A stretch of 64,000 bases of DNA from DASUAS01 sp963809795 (GCA_963809795.1 CAWELN010000006.1:1-64000), one strand, 5' to 3'; positions 21,298-31,662 are shown, numbered from the stretch's first letter. The notes: generated by a model not told the origin, from the sequence alone. A program made the numbers and translations.

Positions 21298-23075
21298 ATG
21301 AGCGAGACCCGAAAACTCGCAGCGATTTCTGGTGTTCGACGTCGTCGGCTACAGCCGGCTCGCAGGCGCGGACGAGGATCGCACGCTCGCCCGGCTTCGG
21401 ACGCTTCGCAGCGACCTGGTCGACCCGATCATCTCAGTGCACCGCGGGCGCGTCGTCAAGCGCACCGGCGACGGCTCGATCGTCGAGTTCCGCAGCGTGG
21501 TCGATGCGGTCCGCTGCGCAATCGAAGTGCAGAGCGGTATGGCCGAGCGCAACACAGGCGTGCCGGCGGAGAAGCGGATCGAATTCCGCGTCGGCGTTCA
21601 TGTGGGCGATGTGGTCGAGGAGAGCGACGGCGACCTCATGGGCGACGGGGTCAACGTCGCGGCCCGACTCGAGGGCATATGCGAGCCCGGCGGGATTTGC
21701 ATCTCGGAGGACACCTATCGGCACGTGCGCGACAGGATGAAGGAGGAATTCGCCGACCTGGGCGAAAGGCAACTCAAGAATATCGCTCGTCCGATCCGGG
21801 TCTACGAGGTCAAGATCGATTCGGAGCGCTCGCCGCCCGCTTCCGTTCGGCCCGACGCGGCCAAGCCGGCGTCGCCGCGGCTTTCGATCGTTGTCCTGCC
21901 CTTCGCCAATATCGGCGGCGATCCCGAGCAGGACTATTTCGTCGACGGCGTGACCGAGAGCCTCACGACCGACCTCTCCCAGATGAGCGGGATGCTCGTG
22001 ATCGGGCGCAACACCGCTTTCAGCTACAAGGGCAGGCAGGTCGATCTCAAGCAGGTCGGGCGCGAACTCAACGTGCGCTATGTGCTCGAAGGAAGCGTTC
22101 AGCGCTCGGCAAGCCGCATGCGCGTCAACGTCCAGCTCATCGACGCCGAGAGCGCAAATCATCTTTGGGCGGATCGGTTCGACAAGCCGGTCGCCGACCT
22201 TTTCGACATGCAGGACGAAATCGTCGCGCGCCTCGCGAATGCCCTTAACGCGCAACTCATTATCGCCGAAGCCCGGCGCACCGAACGTGCGCCCAATCCC
22301 GGACTCGATGGACCTCTATTTTCAGGGGATGAGCTGGTACAACAAGGGACTTACTCCGGATACTCTGTCGGAGGCTCGAAAGTTTTTCGAGCGCGCGCTC
22401 GCGCTCGATCCAAACAACGCGGACGCCATCATCGGAGTTGCTCTCACGAGCTGCCAATTTGCCGCGACCCACACGAGCGACGATCGTGCGGCGCGACTTG
22501 CGGCGGCGGAGGCGCTCGTGATCAAGGTCCTGTCGATTGCGCCCGAAAAGCCATTGGGGCATTTTTGTCTCGGAATCGTTCAAATGTACACGAACCGGGC
22601 CACTCAAGGGATCGCCGCGTTCGAACGCGCCCTGGCGATAGACCGGAATTTGGCCGCCGCCCACGCATGGATTGGTCTCGCCATGAACTTTCTCGGGCGC
22701 GGCCAGGAAACCGAGATCCACATCCAGAATGCGTTGCGGCTGAGCCCTCGCGATACGTCGGCCTATCATTGGGAGGCGTTCATCGGCATCGCCAAGGTCT
22801 TCATGGGGAAGGACGACGAAGCGGTTTCGCAGTTGCGCCACGCGATCGAGATCAACCGGAATTTCCAGCCCGCACATTTCTATCTCGCGGCCGCTCTGGC
22901 GGGGCTGGGCAGACTCGACGAGGCGCGCGTCGCGGCGATGGAAGGACTGGCCATGGATCCCACCTTCACCATCCGGCGCTATCGGGGCGACGCGCCGAGC
23001 GACAATCCGGCGTTTCTCGCCGGGCGACAGCGCGTCTACGAAATGATGCGCAAGGTTGGGGTCCCGGAAGGATAA
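21298..23075 (+). CDS. Class III adenylate cyclase-TPR protein, frameshifted
   Basis: About 590 residues. The N-terminal class III cyclase domain has a metal-binding Asp in FDVVGYSRLAGADEDRT, GDGSIVEFRSVVDAVRCA and MGDGVNVAARLEGICEPGG. A TolB-like N-domain follows (LPFANIGGDPEQDYFVDGV, VRYVLEGSVQ, WADRFDKP), then tetratricopeptide repeats (EARKFFERALALDPNNADAI and later copies). This cyclase/TolB-like/TPR architecture is common in Hyphomicrobiales and gives cytoplasmic cAMP synthesis with protein-interaction repeats. Frameshifts lie near 21,333, directly after MSETRKLAAI, and near 22,308. Confidence 0.88.
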
Positions 23076-23114
23076 GCCTTCGCGACCGCTGATGTTACCG
23101 GGTCACCTGTCTCT

Positions 23115-24564
23115 TCAGGCGTAGAACACCTTGCCCGGATTGAACAGGTTCTCGCGGATCGAACGACGCCTTGACGCGGCGCATGAGGTCAAGCCCGATC
23201 GCGCCGTGCTCCTCCTCCATGTAGTCGCGCTTCTTCTGGCCCACGCCGTGCTCGCCGGTGCAGGTGCCGCCCATGGCGATGGCGCGATGGGCGAGGCGGG
23301 CGGTGAAGCCTTCCGCCGCGTCGATCTCGGCCGGGTTCTCCATATCGATGAGCGGGCTCACGTGGAAATTGCCGTCGCCGACATGGCCCACGATCGGCGC
23401 GACGAGGCCGCTTCGCTCGATGTCGGCGAGGGTCTCGTCGACGCAATCGGCGAGGCGGGAGATCGGCACGCAGGCGTCGGTGGCGAACGGACGGGCGCCG
23501 GGGCGCAAGGTCATCTGCGCCCAGTAGGTGTCGTGGCGCGCCTGCCAGAGTTTGTTGCGCTCCTCGGGCCGGGTGGCGGAGGCGAACGGGCCCGCGCCAT
23601 GCTCGGCGGCGATGTCGCCGAAGCGACGCGCCTGCTCGGCGACGCTCGCCTCCGTGCCGTGGAACTCGACCATGAGCATCGGCTGCTCGGGCAGCGCGAG
23701 CTTGGAATAGGTGTTGAACGCGCGCACCGACAGCGCATCGACAAGCTCGACGCGGGCGATCGGCAAGCCCGACTGGATGGTCTCGATCGTGGTCTCGCAA
23801 GCTGACCGCACGTCGGGAAACGAGCATGTGCCCGCGGCGATCGCCTCGGGAATCCCCGAGAGCCTGAGCGTAATCTCGACGATCACGCCGAGCGTGCCTT
23901 CCGAGCCGATGAAGAGATGGGTGAGGTCGTAGCCGGCCGAGGACTTCTTCGCCCGCGTGCCGGTGCGCAGGAACGATCCGTCGGCGACCACCACGCCAAG
24001 CGACAGCACGACGTCCTTCATCGTGCCGTAGCGGACCGCGTTGGTGCCGGAGGCGCGGGTCGCGGCCATGCCGCCGATCGAGGCGTCGGCGCCGGGATCG
24101 ATCGGAAAGAAGAGGCCTGTGTCGCGCAGGTGCTCGTTGAGCTGCTTGCGGGTGATGCCGGGCTCGACGACGCAGTCGAGATCGTCGGCGTTGACGGCGG
24201 TCACAGTGTTCATGCGCGAGCAGTCGAGCGAGACCCCGCCGTGCGGCGCGTTGACATGGCCCTCGAGCGACGAGCCGACGCCGAACGGAACGACCGGCGC
24301 GTCGTGACGGGCGCAGAGCTTGACCAGGTCGATCACGTCGTCCCTGGATTCGGCGAACACCACCGCGTCCGGCGGCTCGTTCTTGAGCCAGGTCAGGGTG
24401 TGCCCGTGCGCCTTGCGGATCGCCTCGGAGGCGGTGAAGCGATTGCCGAAGCGGGCGGCGAGGTCGGCGTTGAGCGCGGCGACCGCCTCGCTCGAGAGGC
24501 GGCCTTCGCGCGCGCGGATTGAGAGTTGAGACACGGGGCCTTGACGTCTTTCCTGAAGAGACAT
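23115..24564 (-). CDS. FAD-binding oxidase, D-lactate/glycolate dehydrogenase-like
   Basis: About 480 residues. The PCMH-type FAD domain is clear from VVPFGVGSSLEGHVNAPHGG and DPGADASIGGMAATRASGTN; the C-terminal FAD-oxidase domain has VGHVGDGNFHVSPL and GGTCTGEHGVGQKKRDYM. These enzymes oxidise 2-hydroxy acids (D-lactate, glycolate, 2-hydroxyglutarate) and pass electrons to the respiratory chain. A one-base insertion near 23,140 hides the true end RENLFNPGKVFYA, whose stop is at 23115. ATG 24564 is the longest start; GTG 24534 is also possible. Confidence 0.88.
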
Positions 24565-24672
24565 CCTTCTCCCGCCTACGCTATCATATTTACGCCGGTC
24601 GGAAAGTTCCTCAGACTGGGGACGGGAAGCGCCCGGCCGTTCGAGAATTGTGAAGCCGCGCGCCGCGCCCCG

Positions 24673-26874
24673 CTATTCCGCCGCCATGCGCGCGGGTTCG
24701 TCGCGATAGACGAGGTCGAAGCGGTCGAGGTTCATCACCTTCGCCCAAGCCTTGGCGAAGTCCTTGACGAACTTCGTCTTCGCGTCGGAGCTGCCGTAGA
24801 CCTCGGCCAGCGCCCTCAAGACCGAGTGCGAGCCGAAGATGAGGTCGACGCGCGTCGCGGTCCAGGTGGGCTTGCCCGTCTTGCGGTCATGGCCTTGGTA
24901 CACGCCCTCTTGGCCTTCGACCGGCTTCCACTCCGTCCCCATGTCGAGCAGGTTGACGAAGAAGTCGTTCGAGAGCTTGCCCGGCGTTGCGGTGAACACG
25001 CCGTGCTTGGACCCCCCGGCGTTGGCGCCGAGCACGCGCAGGCCGCCGACGAGAACCGTCATCTCGGGCGCCGTCAGCGTTAGCAATTGCGCCTTGTCCA
25101 CCAGGGCCTCTTCGGGGGCGAAGATGTCCTGGCTGCTGTAATAGTTGCGGAACCCGTCCGCGAAGGGTTCGAGCGGCTTGAACGATGCGGCGTCCGTCTC
25201 ATCCTGCGAGGCGTCCCCGCGGCCCGACGTGAACGGAACCTTGACGTCGACGCCGGCGTCCTTCGCCGCCTTCTCGATCGCAGCGCCGCCGCCCAGCACG
25301 ATGAGGTCGGCGAGCGACACCTTCTTGCCGCCGGACGCCGAAGCATTGAACTCCTTCTGGATCGCTTCTAGCTTCGCGAGCGTCTTTGAAAGCGTCGCCG
25401 GGCTGTTGATCTCCCAGTCCTTCTGCGGGCTTAAGCGGATGCGCGCGCCATTCGCGCCGCCGCGCTTGTCGGAGCCGCGGAACGTCGAGGCCGACGCCCA
25501 GGCGGCGGAGACGAGTTCGGCAACCGTGACGCCGGAAGCGAGAATCTTCGCCTTCAGGCCCGCGGCGTCCTTCTCCCCGATCAGCGGATGGTTCGCGGCC
25601 GGGATCGGGTCCTGCCAGATCAGCGTCTCCTTCGGCACGAGCGGGCCGAGGTAACGCACCCTCGGGCCCATGTCGCGGTGGGTGAGCTTGAACCACGCGC
25701 GGGCGAAAGCGTCCGCGAACTGGTCCGGGTGCTCGAAGAAGCGGCGCGAGATCTTCTCGTAGGCCGGGTCCATTCGCAGCGCGAGATCCGTCGTCAGCAT
25801 GGTCGGGACGTGCTTCTTCGACGTGTCGTGCGCGTCCGGAACGTCGGCCGCGGCGTTCTTCGCCTTCCACTGATAGGCGCCGGCCGGGCTCTTGGTCAGC
25901 TCCCACTCGTGCTTGAACAGGTTGTCGAAGAACCGGTTGCTCCACTTGGTCGGCGTCTGCGACCAGGTGACTTCCGGGCCGCCGGTGATGGCGTGAGGCC
26001 CGACGCCCGTCTCATGAGAGCTCTTCCAGCCGAGGCCCTGATCCTCGATGGCGCCGCCTTCCGGCGCCGGTCCGACCAGCGACGGATCGCCAGCGCCATG
26101 CGTCTTGCCAAAGGTATGGCCACCTGCGATCAGGGCGACCGTCTCCTCGTCGTTCATCGCCATGCGGAAGAATGTTTCGCGAATGTCCTTGGCCGCCGCG
26201 ACGGGATCGGGCTTGCCGTTCGGACCTTCGGGGTTGACGTAGATCAGCCCCATCTGGACGGCGCCAAGCGGGTTCTGCAGCTCGCGTTCGCCGCTGTAGC
26301 GCTCGTCGCCGAGCCACGTCCCTTCCGGCCCCCAGTAGAGCTCCTCAGGCTCCCAGACGTCGGCGCGGCCGCCGCCGAAGCCGAAGGTCTTGAAGCCCAT
26401 CGATTCCAGCGCGACGTTGCCCGCGAGGATCATGAGATCGGCCCAGGAAATTTTCTGGCCGTACTTCTGCTTGATCGGCCAAAGAAGCCGCCGCGCCTTG
26501 TCGAGGTTGGCGTTGTCCGGCCAACTGTTGAGGGGGGCGAAACGCTGCTGCCCGCCGCCCGCGCCGCCGCGCCCGTCGGCGATGCGGTACGTGCCCGCGC
26601 TATGCCAGGCCATGCGGATGAAGAGCCCGCCGTAATGGCCGAAATCGGCCGGCCACCAGTCCTGAGAATCCGTCATCAGGACCTCGAGGTCCTTGACGAC
26701 CGCGTTCAAGTCGAGGGTCTTGAATTCCTTGGCGTAATCGAAGTCCTCGCCCATCGGATCGGAGAGCGAGGACTTCCCGTGCAGCACGTGGACGTTGAGG
26801 TGGTCGGGCCACCAGTCCCGGTTGGTGTGGCCACGGCCACCGCCGGTGACGGGGCATTTGCTCTCATTTCCCAT
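24673..26874 (-). CDS. katG: Catalase-peroxidase KatG
   Basis: 733 residues from ATG 26874, intact. Bifunctional haem enzyme removing hydrogen peroxide. The distal Arg-Trp-His is in RMAWHSAGTYR, the adduct Tyr in MGLIYVNPEGP, the likely adduct Met in FFRMAMND, and the proximal His in AGGHTFGKTHGAG. The N- and C-terminal duplicated peroxidase domains are both present. It is divergently transcribed from oxyR with 117 bp between starts, so OxyR is the expected peroxide-responsive activator. Confidence 0.97.
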   Translation of the reverse strand: MGNESKCPVTGGGRGHTNRDWWPDHLNVHVLHGKSSLSDPMGEDFDYAKEFKTLDLNAVVKDLEVLMTDSQDWWPADFGHYGGLFIRMAWHSAGTYRIADGRGGAGGGQQRFAPLNSWPDNANLDKARRLLWPIKQKYGQKISWADLMILAGNVALESMGFKTFGFGGGRADVWEPEELYWGPEGTWLGDERYSGERELQNPLGAVQMGLIYVNPEGPNGKPDPVAAAKDIRETFFRMAMNDEETVALIAGGHTFGKTHGAGDPSLVGPAPEGGAIEDQGLGWKSSHETGVGPHAITGGPEVTWSQTPTKWSNRFFDNLFKHEWELTKSPAGAYQWKAKNAAADVPDAHDTSKKHVPTMLTTDLALRMDPAYEKISRRFFEHPDQFADAFARAWFKLTHRDMGPRVRYLGPLVPKETLIWQDPIPAANHPLIGEKDAAGLKAKILASGVTVAELVSAAWASASTFRGSDKRGGANGARIRLSPQKDWEINSPATLSKTLAKLEAIQKEFNASASGGKKVSLADLIVLGGGAAIEKAAKDAGVDVKVPFTSGRGDASQDETDAASFKPLEPFADGFRNYYSSQDIFAPEEALVDKAQLLTLTAPEMTVLVGGLRVLGANAGGSKHGVFTATPGKLSNDFFVNLLDMGTEWKPVEGQEGVYQGHDRKTGKPTWTATRVDLIFGSHSVLRALAEVYGSSDAKTKFVKDFAKAWAKVMNLDRFDLVYRDEPARMAAE

Positions 26875-26991
26875 GTGTTCTCCCTCCAATTCCGTCGGAT
26901 ATATTCGCTGCGCGACCGATTAGCGCGCCGTTGACGATTGATCAAATCGATTGTTTCTTATGGCCCTATCGTCATGACCTATGATGCCGCC
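26875..26991. promoter_or_regulatory. Divergent katG/oxyR control region
   Basis: The 117 bp between the katG and oxyR start codons must hold both promoters. It contains several short symmetrical pieces, GATTGATCAAATCGATTG near 26,935-26,953 and CTATCGTCATGACCTAT near 26,966-26,982. The latter has inverted ATAG/CTAT-like halves reminiscent of OxyR sites but does not fit the full spacing rule. Binding by OxyR is inferred from arrangement. Confidence 0.55.
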
Positions 26992-27939
26992 ATGAACCTC
27001 AGAGATCTCGAATATGTCGTCGCCGTCGCCGATCGTCAGCATTTCGGCCGCGCGGCGGCGGCGTGCAACGTCAGCCAGCCGACCCTCAGCGGCCAGATCC
27101 TCAAGCTCGAGGCCGAACTCGGCCTTCGCCTCTTCGAGCGCGAGGGGCGGGGAGTGCGGGTCAGCGACCGGGCGGCGGCAGTGGTTGCGCAAGCGCGGGC
27201 GACTCTTGCCGCCGCAGCCGGCGTGATCGACGCCGCCCAGGCCGCGCGCGATCCCTTTGCCGGGCCCCTCCGGCTCGGCGTCATCGCGACGGTTGCGCCC
27301 TATCTCCTGCCGATCGCGCTCGCCGGCGCGATCGATGCGCTGCCGCTGACCCCGCTGCATCTCGTCGAGGACCTGACCGATCGCTTGCTCGCGGCCGTGC
27401 ATGGCGGCGCGCTCGACGGCGCCGTGATCGCGACCGATCCGGACGATGACAAGCTCGCCGAGGCGGCGCTCTATGACGAACCGTTCTTTCTCGTCTCCGC
27501 CCGCCGCGCCGACAAGCGCCGGCGCGCCTCGATCCGCGTCGAAGAGATCGATTCCGCCACCCTTCTGTTGCTCGCGGAAGGCCACTGCCTGCGCGACCAG
27601 ACCCTCGCCCTCTGCGCTTCGGCGCAGGCTTCGGCGCAGAAGGGGGCGCTCCGCGCCGACGTGCGCGCAACCAGCCTCGAGACACTGCGCCACCTCGTTT
27701 CCGCCGGACAGGGCGCGACTCTGGCGCCGCTGCTCGCCTACGCGGACTGGCGCCGGCTCGGCGCCGGGCTCGACGGATCGAAGATCATCGGCGGCGGCGC
27801 CTCGCGTCGAGTTAGGCTCGTCTTCCGCCGCGGCTCGCCGCGCCGCGCTGCGCTCGAGGCGCTCGCCCAGTCGTTGCGCGGCGCGGCGGCGCCGGCGCTG
27901 GCCGCCTCGTTGCACGACTGGCGGAGGGAGTGCGGTTGA
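26992..27939 (+). CDS. oxyR: Peroxide-sensing LysR regulator OxyR
   Basis: 315 residues from ATG 26992 (MNLRDLEYVVAVADRQHFG). The LysR winged helix-turn-helix is CNVSQPTLSGQILKLEAELG. In the sensor domain, EGHCLRDQTLALC has two cysteines nine residues apart, matching the redox pair Cys199/Cys208 of E. coli OxyR. That, with the divergent katG, supports OxyR rather than a general LysR protein. Peroxide oxidation forms a disulfide and switches on katG. An upstream in-frame ATG exists at 26,974. Confidence 0.93.
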   Translation: MNLRDLEYVVAVADRQHFGRAAAACNVSQPTLSGQILKLEAELGLRLFEREGRGVRVSDRAAAVVAQARATLAAAAGVIDAAQAARDPFAGPLRLGVIATVAPYLLPIALAGAIDALPLTPLHLVEDLTDRLLAAVHGGALDGAVIATDPDDDKLAEAALYDEPFFLVSARRADKRRRASIRVEEIDSATLLLLAEGHCLRDQTLALCASAQASAQKGALRADVRATSLETLRHLVSAGQGATLAPLLAYADWRRLGAGLDGSKIIGGGASRRVRLVFRRGSPRRAALEALAQSLRGAAAPALAASLHDWRRECG

Positions 27940-27997
27940 ACCCGCAGGAAGCCTTGGCGGAGGGGCGCGGGAAGTCGAAGCGTCGTCGAAACGCGCC

Positions 27998-28741
27998 CTA
28001 AAGCGCAAACCCGCCATCGACAAGGTGGATATGCCCGGTAGTGAAGGCGCTCTCGTCGGAGGCGAGATAGACGGCGAGCGCGGCCACCTCCTCCGGCTTG
28101 CCGAGCCGGCCCATCGGCTGGCGGTCGATGAACTCCTGGCGGACCTTCTCGACCGCCTCGCCGCGCGAGCGGCTCTGCGTCTCGATGCGGCCGTCGAGCG
28201 ACGGGCTCTCGATTGTGCCGGGGCAGATGGCGTTGCAGCGCACGCCCTTGCGGATGAAGTCCGCCGCCACTGCCTTGGTGAGGCCGATCACGGCCGCTTT
28301 CGAGGCGCCATAGACGTAGCGGTTCGGGATGCCGCGCACCGAGGACGCGCCGGAGGCGATGTTGACGATCGAGCCTGCGCCCTTCTCCAGCATGCCGGGC
28401 AGAAAGGCGCGGATGGTGCGGTGCATCGACTTGACGTTGAGATCGAACGAGAAGTCCCAATCGGCGTCCGAACAGTCGATGACGCTGCCATGGTGGACGA
28501 AGCCGGCGCAGTTGAAAAGGATGTCGACCGCGCCGATCTCGCGCGCGAGCGCCGCGACCGCCTCGGTCGAGCGCACGTCGAGCTTGCGGGTCTCGGCCTT
28601 GAGGCCGGCGAGCGCCGCCGCGTCGATGTCGGTCGCGACGACGCGCGCGCCCTCGCGCGCGAACGCCTCGGCGGTCGCACGGCCTATCCCCGCCGCCGCC
28701 GCCGTCAAGAGCGCCGTCTTCCCCGCCAATCGTCCCGCCAT
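27998..28741 (-). CDS. SDR-family sugar-acid/hydroxyacid dehydrogenase
   Basis: 247 residues from ATG 28741 (MAGRLAGKTALLTAAAAGIG). Classical short-chain dehydrogenase: the nucleotide loop TAAAAGIG is a variant of TGxxxGxG; ATDID after beta-2 suggests NAD preference; Asn in LFNCAG; active site Tyr-Lys in YGASKAAVIG; C-terminal HLVDGG. It is closest in feel to the 2-keto-3-deoxy-L-fuconate dehydrogenase/DHRS6 group, but the substrate cannot be fixed. It lies convergent to oxyR. Confidence 0.82.
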   Translation of the reverse strand: MAGRLAGKTALLTAAAAGIGRATAEAFAREGARVVATDIDAAALAGLKAETRKLDVRSTEAVAALAREIGAVDILFNCAGFVHHGSVIDCSDADWDFSFDLNVKSMHRTIRAFLPGMLEKGAGSIVNIASGASSVRGIPNRYVYGASKAAVIGLTKAVAADFIRKGVRCNAICPGTIESPSLDGRIETQSRSRGEAVEKVRQEFIDRQPMGRLGKPEEVAALAVYLASDESAFTTGHIHLVDGGFAL

Positions 28742-28892
28742 GCGAACGCTCCTCCAGTCTTGATCCCGCCGCCGTTGAGCCACGGCCGGGCTCCGTTTTG
28801 CCCCGCCGCGCGGATATTGCCAAGACGGGGCAAACCGGCATAGACAGCAGCGCCGTTCGAGACGCGCCCCGGGCGCAGCCTTGCTCGACGGG

Positions 28893-28968
28893 GCCGCAAT
28901 AGCTCAGCTGGTAGAGCACGTCATTCGTAATGATGGGGTCGGGAGTTCGAATCTCTCTTGCGGCACCA
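28893..28968 (+). tRNA. tRNA-Thr (CGU)
   Basis: 76 nt including encoded CCA. Acceptor GCCGCAA pairs with TTGCGGC, D arm AGCTCAGCTGGTAGAGC, anticodon loop ATTCGTAAT (anticodon CGT), T arm GGGAGTTCGAATCTCTC with slightly irregular pairing. It stands alone. Confidence 0.93.
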
Positions 28969-29011
28969 CCTAATTACCTGGAATATCGGCAATTCGGAGT
29001 GATAAGCCGCC

Positions 29012-29329
29012 GTGAAAAAGGTGATAGGCCGAGAAGCCAGTCGAGGGCTCGCTGGGGGCGGATCTACGCTTACTCACGAGCCTAGGTTTGACCCCGCGAG
29101 GCCTCTCGCGAGCGCCCTGGAAAAGCTTGCGAAGGTGCTGGGCATCTATCAGGAGCCGGCCGTCCCGCCAGGCAGCCAATCCGTGACGGTCAATCAAGTA
29201 AACCTCAGCGGCGGCAATTCCCTAGAGGTCGCCCGCCGGCTCGCCTTCGCCCTTGCCAAACTGTCTCACACGGGCTCGCCGGGACAACTCATCGAAGCCC
29301 ACGGCGTAGTCGGTGACCCGAAAAAGTAA
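29012..29329 (+). CDS. Hypothetical protein downstream of tRNA-Thr
   Basis: 105 residues, starting MKKVIGREASRGLAGGG. The middle is Ala/Leu-rich (RPLASALEKLAKVLGIYQEP) and a second helical part reads LEVARRLAFALAKLSHTG. No family recognised. It begins 43 bp after the tRNA CCA, where small accessory genes often sit. Composition is plausible for coding, but there is no independent support. Confidence 0.4.
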   Translation: MKKVIGREASRGLAGGGSTLTHEPRFDPARPLASALEKLAKVLGIYQEPAVPPGSQSVTVNQVNLSGGNSLEVARRLAFALAKLSHTGSPGQLIEAHGVVGDPKK

Positions 29330-29811
29330 GCCTCCGCGAGCGAGGGTCGCGAGGTAAGAATCAGCGCTCATCGTCGGCAAACGTGTGGCTGGACCTGCAT
29401 AAGGACACCCCCTACCCTCGATTCCACGACCCCGTCGGTTTTGGGCCCGGGGAGTCCGGCAAACTAAGTCGGCGCGCGTTTCGACCAACCACGATCCCCG
29501 CCTTCTCGGATATTTCTGGCTGATTTCTGGCGGGAATTCTGGGTCTCGCTGCGCGCAAGGACCGGGCGCTTCGCGGCGGCTCGGCGAAACTGGTCATGAC
29601 CAACGCTTAGCTGCCCTTCCCTCCCTCAACGTGAAGGGAGCGCCAGGAGCGGACATCGCCATCACTCGGTTAGTCCGGTTTCGGGCTGATCGATCAGGAA
29701 GCGGAGTTTCGATCTGGGCTCAACTCGGCGCTCATCCACCGCGGTCATTCCTTCAAAACGTTTACCGTCCGACACTCTAGATCTCCCCGAGCATTTTTTC
29801 CCGCCCGTTCC
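29330..29811. other. Intergenic, no gene supported
   Basis: About 480 bp after the small tRNA-adjacent gene. Short frames on both strands have no recognisable motif. It may be remnant DNA of an accessory insertion next to tRNA-Thr, but nothing in it proves that. Confidence 0.35.
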
Positions 29812-30621
29812 TCAACCCGGAAACAGCGATTCGCCGCCGTCGACCCGAAGGACCTGGCCGTGGATGAACCTGCTGCGCGGCCCAGCGAGAAACGCGACCG
29901 CATCCGCAATCTCAGCCAGCTCCGCGTAGCGTACGAGCGATTTTGTCGACGAATCCATTTTCTGCGGGTCAACAACGCGGGTCGCCTGGAAGCGCGCGGT
30001 CTTGGTGTCGCCCGGGTTCACCGCGTTGACGCGAACGCCTTCGGTCCGCACCGCCTTGGCGAGGCAGCGGGTATAGTGGATGACGGCGGCCTTGACCGCC
30101 GCATAGATGACCCCGTTGCTAACCCCGAACTGCGCCGCGCCGGAGCCGATGTTGATCACCGATCCGCTTCCCGCCTGCACCATCGGCGGCACGAACGCCT
30201 GACAGATGAGGATCGTGCCGTAGAGGTTGTTCTCGGTCAACGCCTTGATGTCTTCGAGCGGAATTCCGAGCGCGTCGTTCGGGTCAGGCTTGCCGCCCGC
30301 CGCGCCGATGTCGCCGCCGGCGCAATTGACGAGGATATCGACGCGGCCGAGGCTCGCCTCGATCTCCTCCCTCATTTTCGCCACCGCCGCCTTGTCGCCG
30401 ACGTTGCCGGTCACCGCCGCGGTCTTGCCGCCGTGCCGGCCGATCGCCTTGGCGACCGCGCCGAGATCGGCCGCCTCGCCGAATTTGGCCGGCGCGATCC
30501 AGGATATGTCGTGGATGGCGACGTCCGCGCCGAGCTCCGCCAGCCGCTCCGCCATTGCCCGCCCGAGCCCGCGGCCCGAGCCGGTGACGAACGCGACCTT
30601 GCCTGCGAGTTCTTTCGTCAT
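29812..30621 (-). CDS. SDR-family oxidoreductase
   Basis: 269 residues, intact, starting MTKELAGKVAFVTGSGRGLG. Short-chain dehydrogenase with glycine loop TGSGRGLG, NCAGGDIG, a Ser-Tyr-Lys site in NIGSGAAQFGVSNGVIYAAV followed by Lys, and C-terminal VDGGESLFPG. There is an unusually long insert after beta-2. It ends three bases before the next gene's stop region: the isomerase stop at 30625 is followed at once by this start, so the two are translationally close. It probably oxidises the sugar or polyol handled by the neighbouring TIM-barrel enzyme. Confidence 0.85.
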   Translation of the reverse strand: MTKELAGKVAFVTGSGRGLGRAMAERLAELGADVAIHDISWIAPAKFGEAADLGAVAKAIGRHGGKTAAVTGNVGDKAAVAKMREEIEASLGRVDILVNCAGGDIGAAGGKPDPNDALGIPLEDIKALTENNLYGTILICQAFVPPMVQAGSGSVINIGSGAAQFGVSNGVIYAAVKAAVIHYTRCLAKAVRTEGVRVNAVNPGDTKTARFQATRVVDPQKMDSSTKSLVRYAELAEIADAVAFLAGPRSRFIHGQVLRVDGGESLFPG

Positions 30622-30624
30622 CGG

Positions 30625-31662
30625 TCAAATTCCCTTCCCGGGTCCGAGGCCGATCGCGTCCATGTTGTGGGTGCTGCGGCGGATCATGGCGAGTTCATAG
30701 TCGGCGATCGCGGAATCGTCGCCCCTCTCCCAGGGCGTGCGATAGTCGGCGTCGTCGGGGAGGCGATTGACGCGGGCCGCAGCTAGGCAGGCGGCGAACG
30801 CGGACGCGCGTTTCGGCGGGTAGAAACTCCACCATTCCGGCCGCAGGAATCGCACGTGCCGCGCCTCGAGGGCGCCCGGCTCGAGCACCGCCGTCAGTTT
30901 TCGCCCATGCGCCCCGAGGATGTCCAGCATCCCGGCGATCGGAACGGCGCCGTCGCCGATGGCGCAGCGCACGAGGCGGTAACCTTCCTCGGTGAACTGG
31001 ACCCGGTAGTCCTTCAGATGGACGTGCCGCACCTGCGGGGCGACGCGGCGGGTGAAGTCGAGCGGCGCCTCAGCCACCGGGAAGGTGTTGCCGGTGTCGA
31101 GGCAGATTCCCACGCCCCGCGCGCTCTCGCAAAAGTCCACGAGCTCGTCGCTGCCGAAATCCTGATGGTTTTCGATCGCCACCGTCCTGCCGTCGTCGAA
31201 CGCGCGCGGCCCGCGGTCGGCGAGCGCGGCGCGAACATCCGTGACGAGTTCCTTCCACTTCTCGCCGAGCGCGTGGCGGTCGCCGCACAGCACCGTGGTC
31301 AGGCCGTAGCGAATGATCTTGGCGTCGAGCGCGCTGGCCGAGCGCAAGGCGCTCTCGAACGGACCCATCATCAGCCCGGAGCTGACGACGGGCGTCATGC
31401 CGAGGGTAGCGAGCCGATCGCGGAGCGCCCGGAGCTCGTCGTCGCTCAGCGCCCTCAGCCACGGGTCGTAGATCTCGAGGACCTTCGCGCCTAGCTCGGT
31501 CGCGATGGCGATAAAGCCCTCGAGCCCCGCGCCATCGGGATTGGCGCGCGGTCCGCCGGCCCCTTGCAGCCCGAGATGATAGGTCAGGCCATAGGGGTTG
31601 AGGCCGAGGGCGAATGCAGTTCCGCGCGACTGCGGCTGAAGCGGCTTTACATTTTCGTTCAT
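30625..31662 (-). CDS. Sugar phosphate isomerase/epimerase-like TIM barrel
   Basis: 345 residues, ATG 31662. Xylose-isomerase-like barrel (AP endonuclease 2 superfamily). Metal ligands are visible as Glu in VAIENHQDFGSDE, Asp in GICLDTGNTFPV, His in RHVHLKDYR and Glu in AVLEPGAL. Family members isomerise or epimerise sugars, inosose or hydroxypyruvate. Its start overlaps the stop of the upstream SDR fragment (ATGA), and an SDR follows immediately, so it belongs to a small sugar-catabolism operon. Confidence 0.83.
   Translation of the reverse strand: MNENVKPLQPQSRGTAFALGLNPYGLTYHLGLQGAGGPRANPDGAGLEGFIAIATELGAKVLEIYDPWLRALSDDELRALRDRLATLGMTPVVSSGLMMGPFESALRSASALDAKIIRYGLTTVLCGDRHALGEKWKELVTDVRAALADRGPRAFDDGRTVAIENHQDFGSDELVDFCESARGVGICLDTGNTFPVAEAPLDFTRRVAPQVRHVHLKDYRVQFTEEGYRLVRCAIGDGAVPIAGMLDILGAHGRKLTAVLEPGALEARHVRFLRPEWWSFYPPKRASAFAACLAAARVNRLPDDADYRTPWERGDDSAIADYELAMIRRSTHNMDAIGLGPGKGI

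Noticed and set aside
21434..22255. 273-codon frame antisense to the cyclase gene
   Set aside because: The opposite strand encodes a clear cyclase/TolB-like protein; the antisense frame is compositionally a shadow.
28893..29811. Second tRNA-integrated island at tRNA-Thr
   Set aside because: No integrase or duplicated tRNA end is visible; the small gene and empty DNA after it are not enough.
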